Assembly (NCBI GenBank): GCA_022768065.1
Contig: JALELS010000014.1
Span: 104,448-168,447, forward strand
From: Ruminococcus sp.
GTDB taxonomy: Bacteria; Bacillota; Clostridia; Oscillospirales; Acutalibacteraceae
Length of the DNA stretch: 64,000 nt
Reading direction: 5' to 3'
The position numbers and the translations under genes were made by a program. This document shows, piece by piece, positions 10,355 through 19,314 of the stretch. The notes under the pieces are model-generated. The model ran no database searches, was not told the origin of the DNA, and saw only the letters and a list, made by a program, of their open reading frames with translations. The first letter of the stretch is position 1. Every line of letters starts with the position of its first letter.

Positions 10355-10393
10355 AAGTAAAAGTCCCTGTAAAGTCGGTAACTTTACAAGGAC
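10355..10393 (-). terminator. Hairpin/terminator between the dockerin gene and ylxM
   Basis: GTCCTTGTAAAGT-TACCG-ACTTTACAGGGAC followed by TTTTACTTT on the reverse strand. Confidence 0.5.
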
Positions 10394-10432
10394 ATATTAT
10401 ACTAAATAAATCTGTGATTGTCAAGAAAAAGT

Positions 10433-10996
10433 TTAGTTCTTCTTGGTTGTTCCGCCGCCCCAGTCAATGACGGCGTTCTTTGAAGGATCCCAATTGGGAT
10501 CGGTGGTTGCAGGCGCCGTTGTAGGCTTTGCAGTAGGCTCGGTAGGCTTCGTAACGGGTTCGGTGGGTTTAGTTACAGGCTCCGTGGGCTTCGTAACCGG
10601 CTCGGTGGGTTTAGTTACGGGCTCGGTGGACTTCGTAGTATTTTCCGTTGTCGATTCCGTTGTTTCTTCGGTTGTCGGCTCCGAAACGGACGAAGTCTCT
10701 TTTGCCGTAGTCTCGGCATCGGGAACTTTGAGCCCTGCCGCTATACGCAAAATATAGACGGCGTCGCACGAATCGACTTTGCCGTCGCCGTTTAGATCGG
10801 CTCTTTTGATTTCATTTTCCGCAAGTTTTGTAAGGCCTGCGTCATATTTCATAACAAGCAGAGCGTCTGCCGAATCGACCTTACCGTCGCCGTTCACATC
10901 TCCGCGAGTTTTGCCGTCGCCTGCAGCGTAAACCATTACCGCCGCGATTGACAGAAGCATTACCGCCGCAGATAAAATGCTGAATAACCTTTTCAT
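10433..10996 (-). CDS. Secreted protein with N-terminal type I dockerin, TKPTEPV-repeat linker and AVIDW tail
   Basis: Signal peptide; DVNGDGKVDSADALLVMKYDAGL / DLNGDGKVDSCDAVYILRIAAGL dockerin repeats; 7-aa TKPTEPV repeats; ends NAVIDWGGGTTKKN. Confidence 0.85.
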   Translation of the reverse strand: MKRLFSILSAAVMLLSIAAVMVYAAGDGKTRGDVNGDGKVDSADALLVMKYDAGLTKLAENEIKRADLNGDGKVDSCDAVYILRIAAGLKVPDAETTAKETSSVSEPTTEETTESTTENTTKSTEPVTKPTEPVTKPTEPVTKPTEPVTKPTEPTAKPTTAPATTDPNWDPSKNAVIDWGGGTTKKN

Positions 10997-11013
10997 TTTA
11001 GCTCCTTCGCCGA

Positions 11014-11418
11014 TTATCGGGCGCTCCAATCAATAACTGCGGCATTGCTTTCGTCCGCCGGATCGCCGGTTCCTATTTTTACGGTGCTGCCCGCTTTTTT
11101 TGTAGTGGAATCATTCTTCTTTGTGGGCTTATCTTCGCCGTTCGGCTCGGTCTCGGCAGCTTGCTCGGAGGTTTTGGTTATAAGATCGTCGTAGAACTCA
11201 ACCGAACCGTCCTTGCCGGTGGTTACGGGAATAAGCTCGCCGTTTATGTTTGTGACGAATTTTTCACCCGATTCGTCGGTTGTGTATTCAATAGATGTTG
11301 TTTCGGATTGTGCGGCGGTCGTATCGTCTTTTTCCCAATCCCTCTTTTTTCCGCAGGAAATAAACACTACCGCAATCATAAGTATTAAAAGTGAAGCGGC
11401 GATAATTTTCTTGTTCAT
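11014..11418 (-). CDS. Small putative lipoprotein ending in AVIDW tail
   Basis: MNKKIIAASLLILMIAVVFISC lipobox-like; low-complexity Thr/Lys; ends ESNAAVIDWSAR. Confidence 0.7.
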   Translation of the reverse strand: MNKKIIAASLLILMIAVVFISCGKKRDWEKDDTTAAQSETTSIEYTTDESGEKFVTNINGELIPVTTGKDGSVEFYDDLITKTSEQAAETEPNGEDKPTKKNDSTTKKAGSTVKIGTGDPADESNAAVIDWSAR

Positions 11419-11509
11419 ATTTTTTCTCCTTTGCCGTTTGCTGACAATAATTTTATCACAAACGTATTATCTTTGCAACACGGTCGGTAATAAACATACA
11501 GCGCGTCCG

Positions 11510-13885
11510 TTATTTTAATTCGGCTATGGTGACGCCCTCTTCGCCCTCACCGTATACGCCGGTTCTGTACGATTTTATGTTCGGATGATCTTTTAGGTGC
11601 TGCTGTATGGCTCTTCTGAGCGTACCCGTTCCCTTGCCGTGAATTATGGTAAGCTCATTAAGACCCGAGCGAAGCACTCCGTCAATAAACATATCGAGGT
11701 CGGCTATGGCCTCTTCAACCGATTCGCCGCGCAAATCCACACTCGATTTACCGCTCGGCAAGGATTTTTCCTTTACAGAACGGTAAAGGCTTTGCTGTTT
11801 CGGCTTTTTCTTGGCGGATAAAAGACGAAGATCGGCAATTTTGACTTTCATCTTCATAACTCCGGCTTTAACTTCGGCGTTCCCGTTTTTATCAAGCGAT
11901 ACAACTTCGCCCTCGGTGCCGAGCGTTTTAACAAATACATTGTCGCCCTGCTTTAAAGGTCTCGGTAAAACATAATCGCCGTCGTCGCCGTCGAAGTCGT
12001 TTTTCTCGTAGGTCATATCGTCTATTGTGTTAAGATGCTGCTTTAAAGCCGCTTTTGCCTTGCGCGCCATTTCGGAGGCGTTTTTCTCTTTTGATTGCTC
12101 GCGTTTCAGGCGGTCAATTTCCATCATAAGCGAAGCCGCGGCACGTTTTGCGTTTTCAAGTATGCGTTTTGCCTCGTTCTGCGCCATAAGGACTTCTTTT
12201 TCGCCCTTTTGCTTTGCCGAAGACAGCTCGTTTTCGGCTTTTCGTTTTATCTCGTCTATCTCGTCCTGCATCTCGGCGGTTTTTTCTTTTTCTTTTTCCA
12301 TTTCGAGACGCGTTTTCTGAAGCGTATCAACGACATCTTCAAATCGGGTATTTTCTTCCGATATCAGTTTCGTCGCCTCATCTATCACCTCGTCCGACAA
12401 GCCGAGCTTTTTGGAGATTGCAAACGCATTTGAGCGCCCGGGTATACCGGTTATCAATTTATACGTAGGCTTTAAAGTATCTACCGAAAACTCGCACGAC
12501 GCATTTTCGACTCTGTTTGTGCGAAGCGCATACTCTTTCAGTTCGGAATAGTGGGTTGTGGCAGCTATCTTGACGCCCTTTCGGCGGAGATCCTCAAGCA
12601 CGGCTACCGCTAACGCCGCACCCTCTACGGGGTCGGTGCCTGCGCCCAGCTCATCAATCAAAACGAGTGAATTTTCGTCGGTATGATTGCTGATATATAC
12701 AATTGCTGTCATATGCGCCGAAAAGGTGGAAAGCGACTGCTCAATGCTCTGCTCTTCGCCTATGTCGGCAAATACGTTTTTAAACACGGCTATGCTGCTG
12801 TTGTCGTTTGCCGGTATAAAAAGTCCGCACTCCGCCATCAGAGTTAACAGACCTATGGTCTTTATCGACACGGTTTTGCCGCCCGTATTGGGGCCGGTTA
12901 TAACAAGCGAATCGTATTTATCGCCGAGCGACACGTCAATTGGCACGGCTTTTTTGGGGTCAAGCAACGGATGGCGCGCTTTTTTAAGCTCAATAACGCC
13001 GCGCGAATTTATTATCGGCATTGTGGCTTTCATCTTATATGCAAGCTGGGCCTTTGAGAAAATCAGGTTCAGCTCCGCCGCAGCTTCGCAGCTCATTTTT
13101 ATTGTATCCGCAAAGCTTCCTGCCTCCTCAGACAGCTCGGCAAGTATTTTTTCTATCTCATCACGCTCGCGGCTTTCAAGTACCTTTATCTGATTGTTTG
13201 CCTCGATTACAGCCGCCGGCTCTATAAAGACCGTAGCACCGCTGCCCGATGTATCGTGAACCATACCGGAAACCTCGCTTCGGTGCTCGGCTTTTACGGG
13301 AACTACAAACCTGCCGTTTCGCTGTGTGACTATGGCGTCCTGCAAGCTTGATTTGTATCTCGGTGAATGTATCATACTGTCAAGCTTGTCGCGTATTTTG
13401 GACTCTTCAAGCCTTTTGTGCCTGCGTATATCTTTGAGCGTGGGCGAAGCATTGTCTGACATTTCGGTATCGGACAAAACAGCATTGTTTATTTTATCCT
13501 CAAGATATTTATTTGTATACAGCGAATTAAAAAGGTCGTCAATTGCGGTATCCATACCGGCGCTTTTTGAACGCCATTCGGTTATACCGCGTATTACGCG
13601 CAAATCACATGAAATATCCAAAAGCTCGCGCATAGACAGCGTACCGCCCGACGATGCACGGCTCAACTGATTATTGACGTTTATAAGCCCGCCGAACGAG
13701 GGCGCGCCGAATTTGGCTATGAGTATATGAGCCGCCTCCGTTTCGGAAAGCCGCTTTTGCACCTCAAAAAAATCGCCGCTCGGCTGCAGCGACAACGCCG
13801 CAAGCCTTGCCTCCTCGCAGGAGGTCATTTCCGAAAGAGAAGAAAGTATTTTCGGAAGTTCAAGAGATACGTGGTTTTTATCCAT
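11510..13885 (-). CDS. mutS2: MutS2 (with C-terminal Smr domain)
   Basis: ITGPNTGGKTVSIKTIGLL Walker A; LVLIDELGAGTDPVEGAALAVAVLE; C-term VDLRGESVEEAI...IIHGKGTGTLRRAI. Confidence 0.96.
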   Translation of the reverse strand: MDKNHVSLELPKILSSLSEMTSCEEARLAALSLQPSGDFFEVQKRLSETEAAHILIAKFGAPSFGGLINVNNQLSRASSGGTLSMRELLDISCDLRVIRGITEWRSKSAGMDTAIDDLFNSLYTNKYLEDKINNAVLSDTEMSDNASPTLKDIRRHKRLEESKIRDKLDSMIHSPRYKSSLQDAIVTQRNGRFVVPVKAEHRSEVSGMVHDTSGSGATVFIEPAAVIEANNQIKVLESRERDEIEKILAELSEEAGSFADTIKMSCEAAAELNLIFSKAQLAYKMKATMPIINSRGVIELKKARHPLLDPKKAVPIDVSLGDKYDSLVITGPNTGGKTVSIKTIGLLTLMAECGLFIPANDNSSIAVFKNVFADIGEEQSIEQSLSTFSAHMTAIVYISNHTDENSLVLIDELGAGTDPVEGAALAVAVLEDLRRKGVKIAATTHYSELKEYALRTNRVENASCEFSVDTLKPTYKLITGIPGRSNAFAISKKLGLSDEVIDEATKLISEENTRFEDVVDTLQKTRLEMEKEKEKTAEMQDEIDEIKRKAENELSSAKQKGEKEVLMAQNEAKRILENAKRAAASLMMEIDRLKREQSKEKNASEMARKAKAALKQHLNTIDDMTYEKNDFDGDDGDYVLPRPLKQGDNVFVKTLGTEGEVVSLDKNGNAEVKAGVMKMKVKIADLRLLSAKKKPKQQSLYRSVKEKSLPSGKSSVDLRGESVEEAIADLDMFIDGVLRSGLNELTIIHGKGTGTLRRAIQQHLKDHPNIKSYRTGVYGEGEEGVTIAELK

Positions 13886-13887
13886 AA

Positions 13888-14628
13888 TTAGTCCTTTACA
13901 GAATAATAAAAGTCAAGTGTTTTAAACGGTCTGTCCACCTTTGAAGCGAGGTATTTCTCGGTAATATAGCCGAGATCCTCACTCGCCTCCGGCGACAGCT
14001 TAAAATTGTACAATATATCTATTTTGGCAAAAATTATATGCCGCATGGCGCTGACAACGCCTATCTCAAGCGGAAAAAGAGCAGTCTCGTCGGCACAGTT
14101 GTCGCAGTAAAGCAGACCCCTTTCCATATCAAAATACATTATCGGCGTTTCAAAGGCGCCGCACTTTTCACAGGCGATAAGGTTCGGCATATATCCGGCA
14201 AGAGAAACGAGCCTTAATTCGGTTATTGCCTTTAACAAAAGCGGCGGCCTTTTTCCGTTCGCCAAAAAATACAATGAATTCAGCACTACGCGCAAAAAAT
14301 CAGTTGCATCGTCTTCTTTCGGCGACAGTTCAAAGGCTATATCGCAAAAATACTGTGCAAGCGACAGTTTTTCGATGTCGTTGCGCAATCCGAAAAAGCT
14401 CTCTATACTCTCGGCTTCATCTATTATGTAGCTGTCCTTTGACTTATAAAAAGACAGTTTGGAATAGCACAAAAGCCCCGTTGCCGACTGCTTTTTGCTG
14501 TTCAGCTTTTTGGCGCCGCGCACAAAGGCGCGTATTACTCCGAGGCTGTCGGTCAGCACCGTTACAAGCTTGTCATTTTCGCCTATATTTTGTTCTTTCA
14601 GTATAAGTCCCTTTGCGTTCACGCCCAT
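13888..14628 (-). CDS. recO: DNA repair protein RecO
   Basis: KGLILKEQNIGENDKLVTVLT...RAFVRGAKK; CEKCG...YCDNC zinc motif; adjacent to era. Confidence 0.93.
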   Translation of the reverse strand: MGVNAKGLILKEQNIGENDKLVTVLTDSLGVIRAFVRGAKKLNSKKQSATGLLCYSKLSFYKSKDSYIIDEAESIESFFGLRNDIEKLSLAQYFCDIAFELSPKEDDATDFLRVVLNSLYFLANGKRPPLLLKAITELRLVSLAGYMPNLIACEKCGAFETPIMYFDMERGLLYCDNCADETALFPLEIGVVSAMRHIIFAKIDILYNFKLSPEASEDLGYITEKYLASKVDRPFKTLDFYYSVKD

Positions 14629-14743
14629 CGCGTTTACCCTTTTCGGCTGTACAGCCGACGCTGTTTTGCCAGTTGCGGTACAAAAGATAATCCTCTATTT
14701 TGCCGCTTTTTGCAAACATGTCCCAGTAAATACCGTTATCCAT
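14573..14743 (-). CDS. yqzL: YqzL-family small protein (56 aa, below ORF-track cutoff)
   Basis: Reverse-strand translation MDNGIYWDMFAKSGKIEDYLLYRNWQNSVGCTAEKGKRDGRERKGTYTERTKYRRK*; W..F..SG.I..YLLY pattern in the conserved recO-era interval. Confidence 0.7.
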   Translation of the reverse strand: MDNGIYWDMFAKSGKIEDYLLYRNWQNSVGCTAEKGKRDGRERKGTYTERTKYRRK

Positions 14744-14806
14744 AAAAACACCGCCTCGGGAAAACTTACATATTTAAATTTTCCGTATGCGGCGGTATTA
14801 TAACTG

Positions 14807-15706
14807 TCAATCAAGACCAAAATTGTGTATAAGACCCTCTCTGTTTCGCCAGTCCTCTTTGACTTTGACCCAACATCTGAGATTAACTTTTATGCCGAAG
14901 AATTTTTCCATATCTTCACGGGCATATGTTGATATTTTTTTCAGCATATTTCCGCCCTTGCCGATAATTATACCCTTATGAGATTCACGCTCGCAGTAAA
15001 TTGTGGCTTCAACGTCCATAATATCGCCCGTTTCGCGCTCGCGCATAAGCTCTATTGCGACTGCCACACCGTGCGGAATTTCCTTATCAAGCAGACGAAG
15101 CATTTTTTCGCGTATCATTTCTGCCGCAAGAACTCTCTCCGGCTGATCGGTCAGCGTATCGTCGGGGAAAAAGTGCGGACTTTTTTCGGCGTGCTTTTTA
15201 AGCTCCGAAAGCAAAACGTCCATACCCTCGCCCGTTTTTGCGCTTACGGGGACAACCGCTTCAAAATCGTACTGTGCCGAAAGCGAGGCAATTTTTGTGA
15301 TAAGCTCCTCTTTTCGGCTTATCATATCTATTTTATTGATTGCGGCAATAACGGGCATTTTGGCAGAGCGGAATTTTTTTATAAGCTCCGTTTCCGCGGC
15401 GTTGAGTTCTTTATCGGTCGCATCGACGACAAAGAGGCATTCTTCGACGCCCGAAATACTGTCGTTTACCGCCTCGACCATATATTCGCCGAGCTTGTCT
15501 TTGGGCTTAAAAAAGCCCGGAGTATCGGTAAAAACGAGCTGCACGTTATCGTCGGTAGTCAAGACACCCATTATTTTTGTACGGGTGGTTTGAGGTTTAC
15601 CCGATACTATGGCTATTTTACTGCCTATAAGGCGGTTGAGTATCGAAGATTTGCCGACGTTTGCCTTGCCGACTATGGCTGCAAAAGCTGATTTTGATTC
15701 GTTCAT
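14807..15706 (-). CDS. era: GTPase Era
   Basis: IVGKANVGKSSILNRLIGSKIAIVSGKPQTTRTKIMGV; KH domain GKGGNMLKKI. Confidence 0.97.
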   Translation of the reverse strand: MNESKSAFAAIVGKANVGKSSILNRLIGSKIAIVSGKPQTTRTKIMGVLTTDDNVQLVFTDTPGFFKPKDKLGEYMVEAVNDSISGVEECLFVVDATDKELNAAETELIKKFRSAKMPVIAAINKIDMISRKEELITKIASLSAQYDFEAVVPVSAKTGEGMDVLLSELKKHAEKSPHFFPDDTLTDQPERVLAAEMIREKMLRLLDKEIPHGVAVAIELMRERETGDIMDVEATIYCERESHKGIIIGKGGNMLKKISTYAREDMEKFFGIKVNLRCWVKVKEDWRNREGLIHNFGLD

Positions 15707-16206
15707 TTTTTCTCCTTATCCGCTCTGTCGGAAGATTTTTTCTTCATTTGCGGAAAACCTTTGAATATAAACGCGAAAGCGACAACAAGGCTTAAAAGGA
15801 ACAGCACGAAATAAAGTATATGCCCCTTAAAATAGCCGTAGAGCCCAAAAAAAGCCTCCGGCTGCCACATTATCATAATTCCCGTTAGGACAGCAAATAT
15901 TGCCGATACCAAAACGGCTCCTGCCGCGGTATCTTTTGCGGCTTTGCCGTTATCGGTCCATTGGGTGCTTGCCAAATCGACCGTTCTTTCAACGGCGGTA
16001 TTGACAAGTTCCAATGACACAACAAGTGCGTTTGCGAGAAATAATATCGCAAACTGAGTTCTTGTGATTTTAAAAAAGTCGGTCATCAGCAAAAAAGAAT
16101 ACATATATATCATACAGACAAAATGTATTCTCATATTGCGCTCGTGTTTAAGTGCGTAAAATATTCCGCGGAAAGCATAGCCGAAGCTTTTTAAAAGCCC
16201 GCGCAT
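15703..16206 (-). CDS. dgkA: Diacylglycerol/undecaprenol kinase family protein
   Basis: GFRG..YALKHERNMRIHF; VVSLELVNTAVERTVDLAS...AKDTAAGAVLVSA. Confidence 0.9.
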   Translation of the reverse strand: MRGLLKSFGYAFRGIFYALKHERNMRIHFVCMIYMYSFLLMTDFFKITRTQFAILFLANALVVSLELVNTAVERTVDLASTQWTDNGKAAKDTAAGAVLVSAIFAVLTGIMIMWQPEAFFGLYGYFKGHILYFVLFLLSLVVAFAFIFKGFPQMKKKSSDRADKEKK

Positions 16207-16724
16207 CAGATTTTATCCTCACTCTGGTCTATATAATAGCTGCCGTTGCGTTTAAGACCGAGCTGTGTTAAAACAGTCTCCTCTTTTTCGCGCATATGTA
16301 CCGCCTCAAGTCCGCCGTTTACATGGTCGTAACCGAGAAGGTGCAGGAGCGAATGAACAGTCAGAAACGCAATTTCTCTCTGAAGAGAGTGACCGTATTC
16401 CTCAGCCTGAGCTACTGCGTGCTCAATGGATATTACTATATCGCCGAGCATTTTTGCACCGGTGTCGTGGTTTATATCGTAAACGCCGTTTTCACCGAGC
16501 GGAAAAGACAAAACGTCTGTTGACGCGTCGATATTGCGGTGCTTTTTATTGAGCTCTCTTATCTCGGCGTCGTCCACAAAAGATACGCTGATTTCGGCAG
16601 AGCCTTCGAATTTTTCCATTGCGAGTACCGCATTGCAGCAGCGACGGACGAGCATACGCACACCCGTGGGTATTTTTACCGCTTTCTGTTTGTTTGAGAT
16701 GATTACCTTAATTTTGTCTGTCAT
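16206..16724 (-). CDS. ybeY: Endoribonuclease YbeY
   Basis: NKKHRNIDASTDVLSFPL...HSLLHLLGYDH zinc motif. Confidence 0.95.
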   Translation of the reverse strand: MTDKIKVIISNKQKAVKIPTGVRMLVRRCCNAVLAMEKFEGSAEISVSFVDDAEIRELNKKHRNIDASTDVLSFPLGENGVYDINHDTGAKMLGDIVISIEHAVAQAEEYGHSLQREIAFLTVHSLLHLLGYDHVNGGLEAVHMREKEETVLTQLGLKRNGSYYIDQSEDKI

Positions 16725-17680
16725 TTTCTTTTCTCCTCATTTTTCTCATATGCTTTGATTATATCCTGCACTAACTTGTGCCTTACTACGTCCTTTTCCG
16801 TGAACGTATTTATTGAAATATCCGGAACATTTCTGAGTATTCTCATAGCGTCGGTAAGCCCTGACCTCTTACCGTCCGGAAGGTCTATCTGAGTAACGTC
16901 GCCGGTAACTACCATTTTTGAATTGAAACCGAGACGGGTCAAAAACATTTTCATTTGCTCGCGTGTGGTATTTTGCGCTTCGTCAAGTATTATAAAACTG
17001 TCGTCAAGAGTTCTGCCGCGCATATAGGCGAGCGGCGCCACCTCAATAGAGCCGCGTTCCTGATAACGCGCAAACGACTCCGCACCGAGCATATCAAAAA
17101 GCGCGTCATACAGCGGACGCAGGTACGGGTCTACTTTTTGCTGTAAATCACCCGGCAAAAATCCAAGCTTTTCGCCTGCTTCAACCGCAGGGCGGGTTAA
17201 GATAATACGGTTTACTTCTTTTGCGCGGAAAGCCGTAACCGCCATAGCCACGGCAAGATACGTTTTGCCGGTGCCTGCGGGACCCGCGCCCAAAACTATC
17301 GTATTTTTGCGTATTGCTTCAACATATTTTTTCTGCCCCAATGTCTTGGGCTTTACGGGTTTGCCCTTAGAGGTTATGCAGACGCAATCGCCCGATAAGG
17401 ACATAAGCTTGTCCTCTTCGCCGTCCTTAACGAGCGATATAACGTAACGCACGTTTTGGTCGGAAAGAGATTCGCCCTTATTTATAAGAGCCAAAAGGCG
17501 TTCTATGGCGGTTGTGGCCTTAGCCACATTTTCCGCCTCGCCGCTTATTTTAAGGTCGGAGCCACGGTTTAAAACCGTGACCGAAAACTCGTTTTCGATA
17601 AGTTTTATATTCTCGTCAAAGCTGCCGAATAAGCTTACGGCATTTTCCATACGGTCAATGCTGAGAACCTGCTCAAACAC
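16721..17680 (-). CDS. phoH: PhoH family protein
   Basis: GPAGTGKTYLAVAMAV; ILTRPAVEAGEKLGFLPGDLQQKVDPYLRPLYDAL; DEAQNTT. Confidence 0.95.
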   Translation of the reverse strand: MFEQVLSIDRMENAVSLFGSFDENIKLIENEFSVTVLNRGSDLKISGEAENVAKATTAIERLLALINKGESLSDQNVRYVISLVKDGEEDKLMSLSGDCVCITSKGKPVKPKTLGQKKYVEAIRKNTIVLGAGPAGTGKTYLAVAMAVTAFRAKEVNRIILTRPAVEAGEKLGFLPGDLQQKVDPYLRPLYDALFDMLGAESFARYQERGSIEVAPLAYMRGRTLDDSFIILDEAQNTTREQMKMFLTRLGFNSKMVVTGDVTQIDLPDGKRSGLTDAMRILRNVPDISINTFTEKDVVRHKLVQDIIKAYEKNEEKRK

Positions 17681-17749
17681 TAAAAAACCACCTTAGATAA
17701 TTTTCTGTCGATATTGAATATATAGTATCACAATTTTTGTGATTAGTCA

Positions 17750-18910
17750 CTAATTTTTTTCAACAAAAATCTCGCTCTCTACGCCTATTTGTTTTTCACA
17801 TTTGTATGTTCCGCCGATTTTCGCGCCGTTTTTTTGGATATCGGAAGAAATAACCTTTGTCCCTGAAATTTCTTTTCTGCAAAGGTCGGTATATTTCTTC
17901 GCCGACAAAAGTTCCTTGTATTTTTCGTCGTCTACGGTAAATTCCTTATTGTACTCGGTTGACCTCTCTCTTATAATCCCTATCGGTAAAACGACCTTGC
18001 CGTTTGCCGCATAACTCTCCGCCGCATACATGCAGTCATACTCGGGCAAAGTTCCGAGCGGTATTCTGATTTTGAAAAAGCACAGCGTATACCTTATCTT
18101 TTCACGCGATGCCGTGCAAAATTCCGAATTTTCAAAATCCGACGAAATGTTTTTTTCGACTTCCGCGTAAACATTGCCCGCCGCATGGACAAGCGTCTCG
18201 GTTTTGTCGAGATTTGTCTTTACCCCGGATATAAGAAGATCGCCTTTTAACACAGCCGACCCCGTTTTTATTTCCTCCTGCCCCGAATACAGCTGCACCT
18301 TAGTCACTACTCCGTCCTCCGACGCCACTATATTGCACGGAGTTTCGGTGTCCTCAATTTTCGGCGCAGGCACGCTTTCACGCACCTCCACGGACGCATT
18401 CGAGCCGTTCAGATTAACGGCGGCAAACGACAAATCGCCGTCAAATATTTTTAAGGCTTCGTCTGAGATTTCTTTTGCGTTTATATCTCGGCGCTTTGCC
18501 CCCGGTTTTACCCCGAGCTCGGAAAACACGCTCAGAATTTGCTCGTCGGATATGGTTTCGTTTCCGCTGACGGATACGGTCCATATCATAGTCGATAAAT
18601 ACGACACGGTGATTATCGCTGCCGCCACGCCTATGACAAGGCCGATTCGCTTTCGCTGTTTGAAATTAAAAAACGGCAGACCTGTTTTTTTGACTATTTT
18701 CGGCTTTACTCCGGAACGCCTGACCGCCTCACGGATATTTTTATAGTCACGAAGCGTCGTTTTGGCATAGAGTTTGTCTTTTACACGTTTCACATCCCAT
18801 AATCTGACGCGGTAAACGGAGCACAAATTTATAAAACGTTCCGGAAAACCGCCCTCCGCGCAAAATTCGACATATCCGAAAAGGAATCTCAAAAAACGTA
18901 TCAAAAGCAT
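17750..18910 (-). CDS. yqfD: Sporulation protein YqfD
   Basis: MLLIRFLRFLFGYVEFCAEGGFPERFINLC...; upstream of phoH. Confidence 0.9.
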   Translation of the reverse strand: MLLIRFLRFLFGYVEFCAEGGFPERFINLCSVYRVRLWDVKRVKDKLYAKTTLRDYKNIREAVRRSGVKPKIVKKTGLPFFNFKQRKRIGLVIGVAAAIITVSYLSTMIWTVSVSGNETISDEQILSVFSELGVKPGAKRRDINAKEISDEALKIFDGDLSFAAVNLNGSNASVEVRESVPAPKIEDTETPCNIVASEDGVVTKVQLYSGQEEIKTGSAVLKGDLLISGVKTNLDKTETLVHAAGNVYAEVEKNISSDFENSEFCTASREKIRYTLCFFKIRIPLGTLPEYDCMYAAESYAANGKVVLPIGIIRERSTEYNKEFTVDDEKYKELLSAKKYTDLCRKEISGTKVISSDIQKNGAKIGGTYKCEKQIGVESEIFVEKN

Positions 18911-18918
18911 AGTATCAC

Positions 18919-19209
18919 TTATCCCGTAAATTCGATTGAAATTATGCTGCCCTTTATTACCGACTGTTCGTCGGAATACGAGCAAAGCGTGAGATCGCTG
19001 CCGCGAAAAGTCACGGTAAGAGAACCCGCATTTAAGGAAATTTTGTCGTCGTCATACTCGGATATGCCGAGACAACCGTCTATAACCGCCTCGCGATTTC
19101 CCTCAAACTCTATATGCGGTACCGACGGGCTCAAAATTTTAGGCATATCAAGAGCGTTTGCTATTTTTTGTTCGGGCACTTTTTTTCGTTGTTTTCTTTT
19201 TGCGGTCAA
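18919..19209 (-). CDS. yqfC: Sporulation protein YqfC
   Basis: ALDMPKILSPSVPHIEFEGNREAVIDGCLGISEYDDDKISLNAGSLTVTFRGSDL. Confidence 0.88.
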   Translation of the reverse strand: MTAKRKQRKKVPEQKIANALDMPKILSPSVPHIEFEGNREAVIDGCLGISEYDDDKISLNAGSLTVTFRGSDLTLCSYSDEQSVIKGSIISIEFTG

Positions 19210-19314
19210 AATTCACCCCTCCGAAAAGACATTTTGTGTTTGTTTCTTGCCTTTTTAAGTTCATATATAAATATGCCTTTTCATATATTTAAATTACGGA
19301 AAAGGGTGAAAAGA

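Noticed and set aside
14978-15691. 237-aa + strand ORF
   Set aside because: Antisense to era; His/Phe/Cys-rich shadow translation
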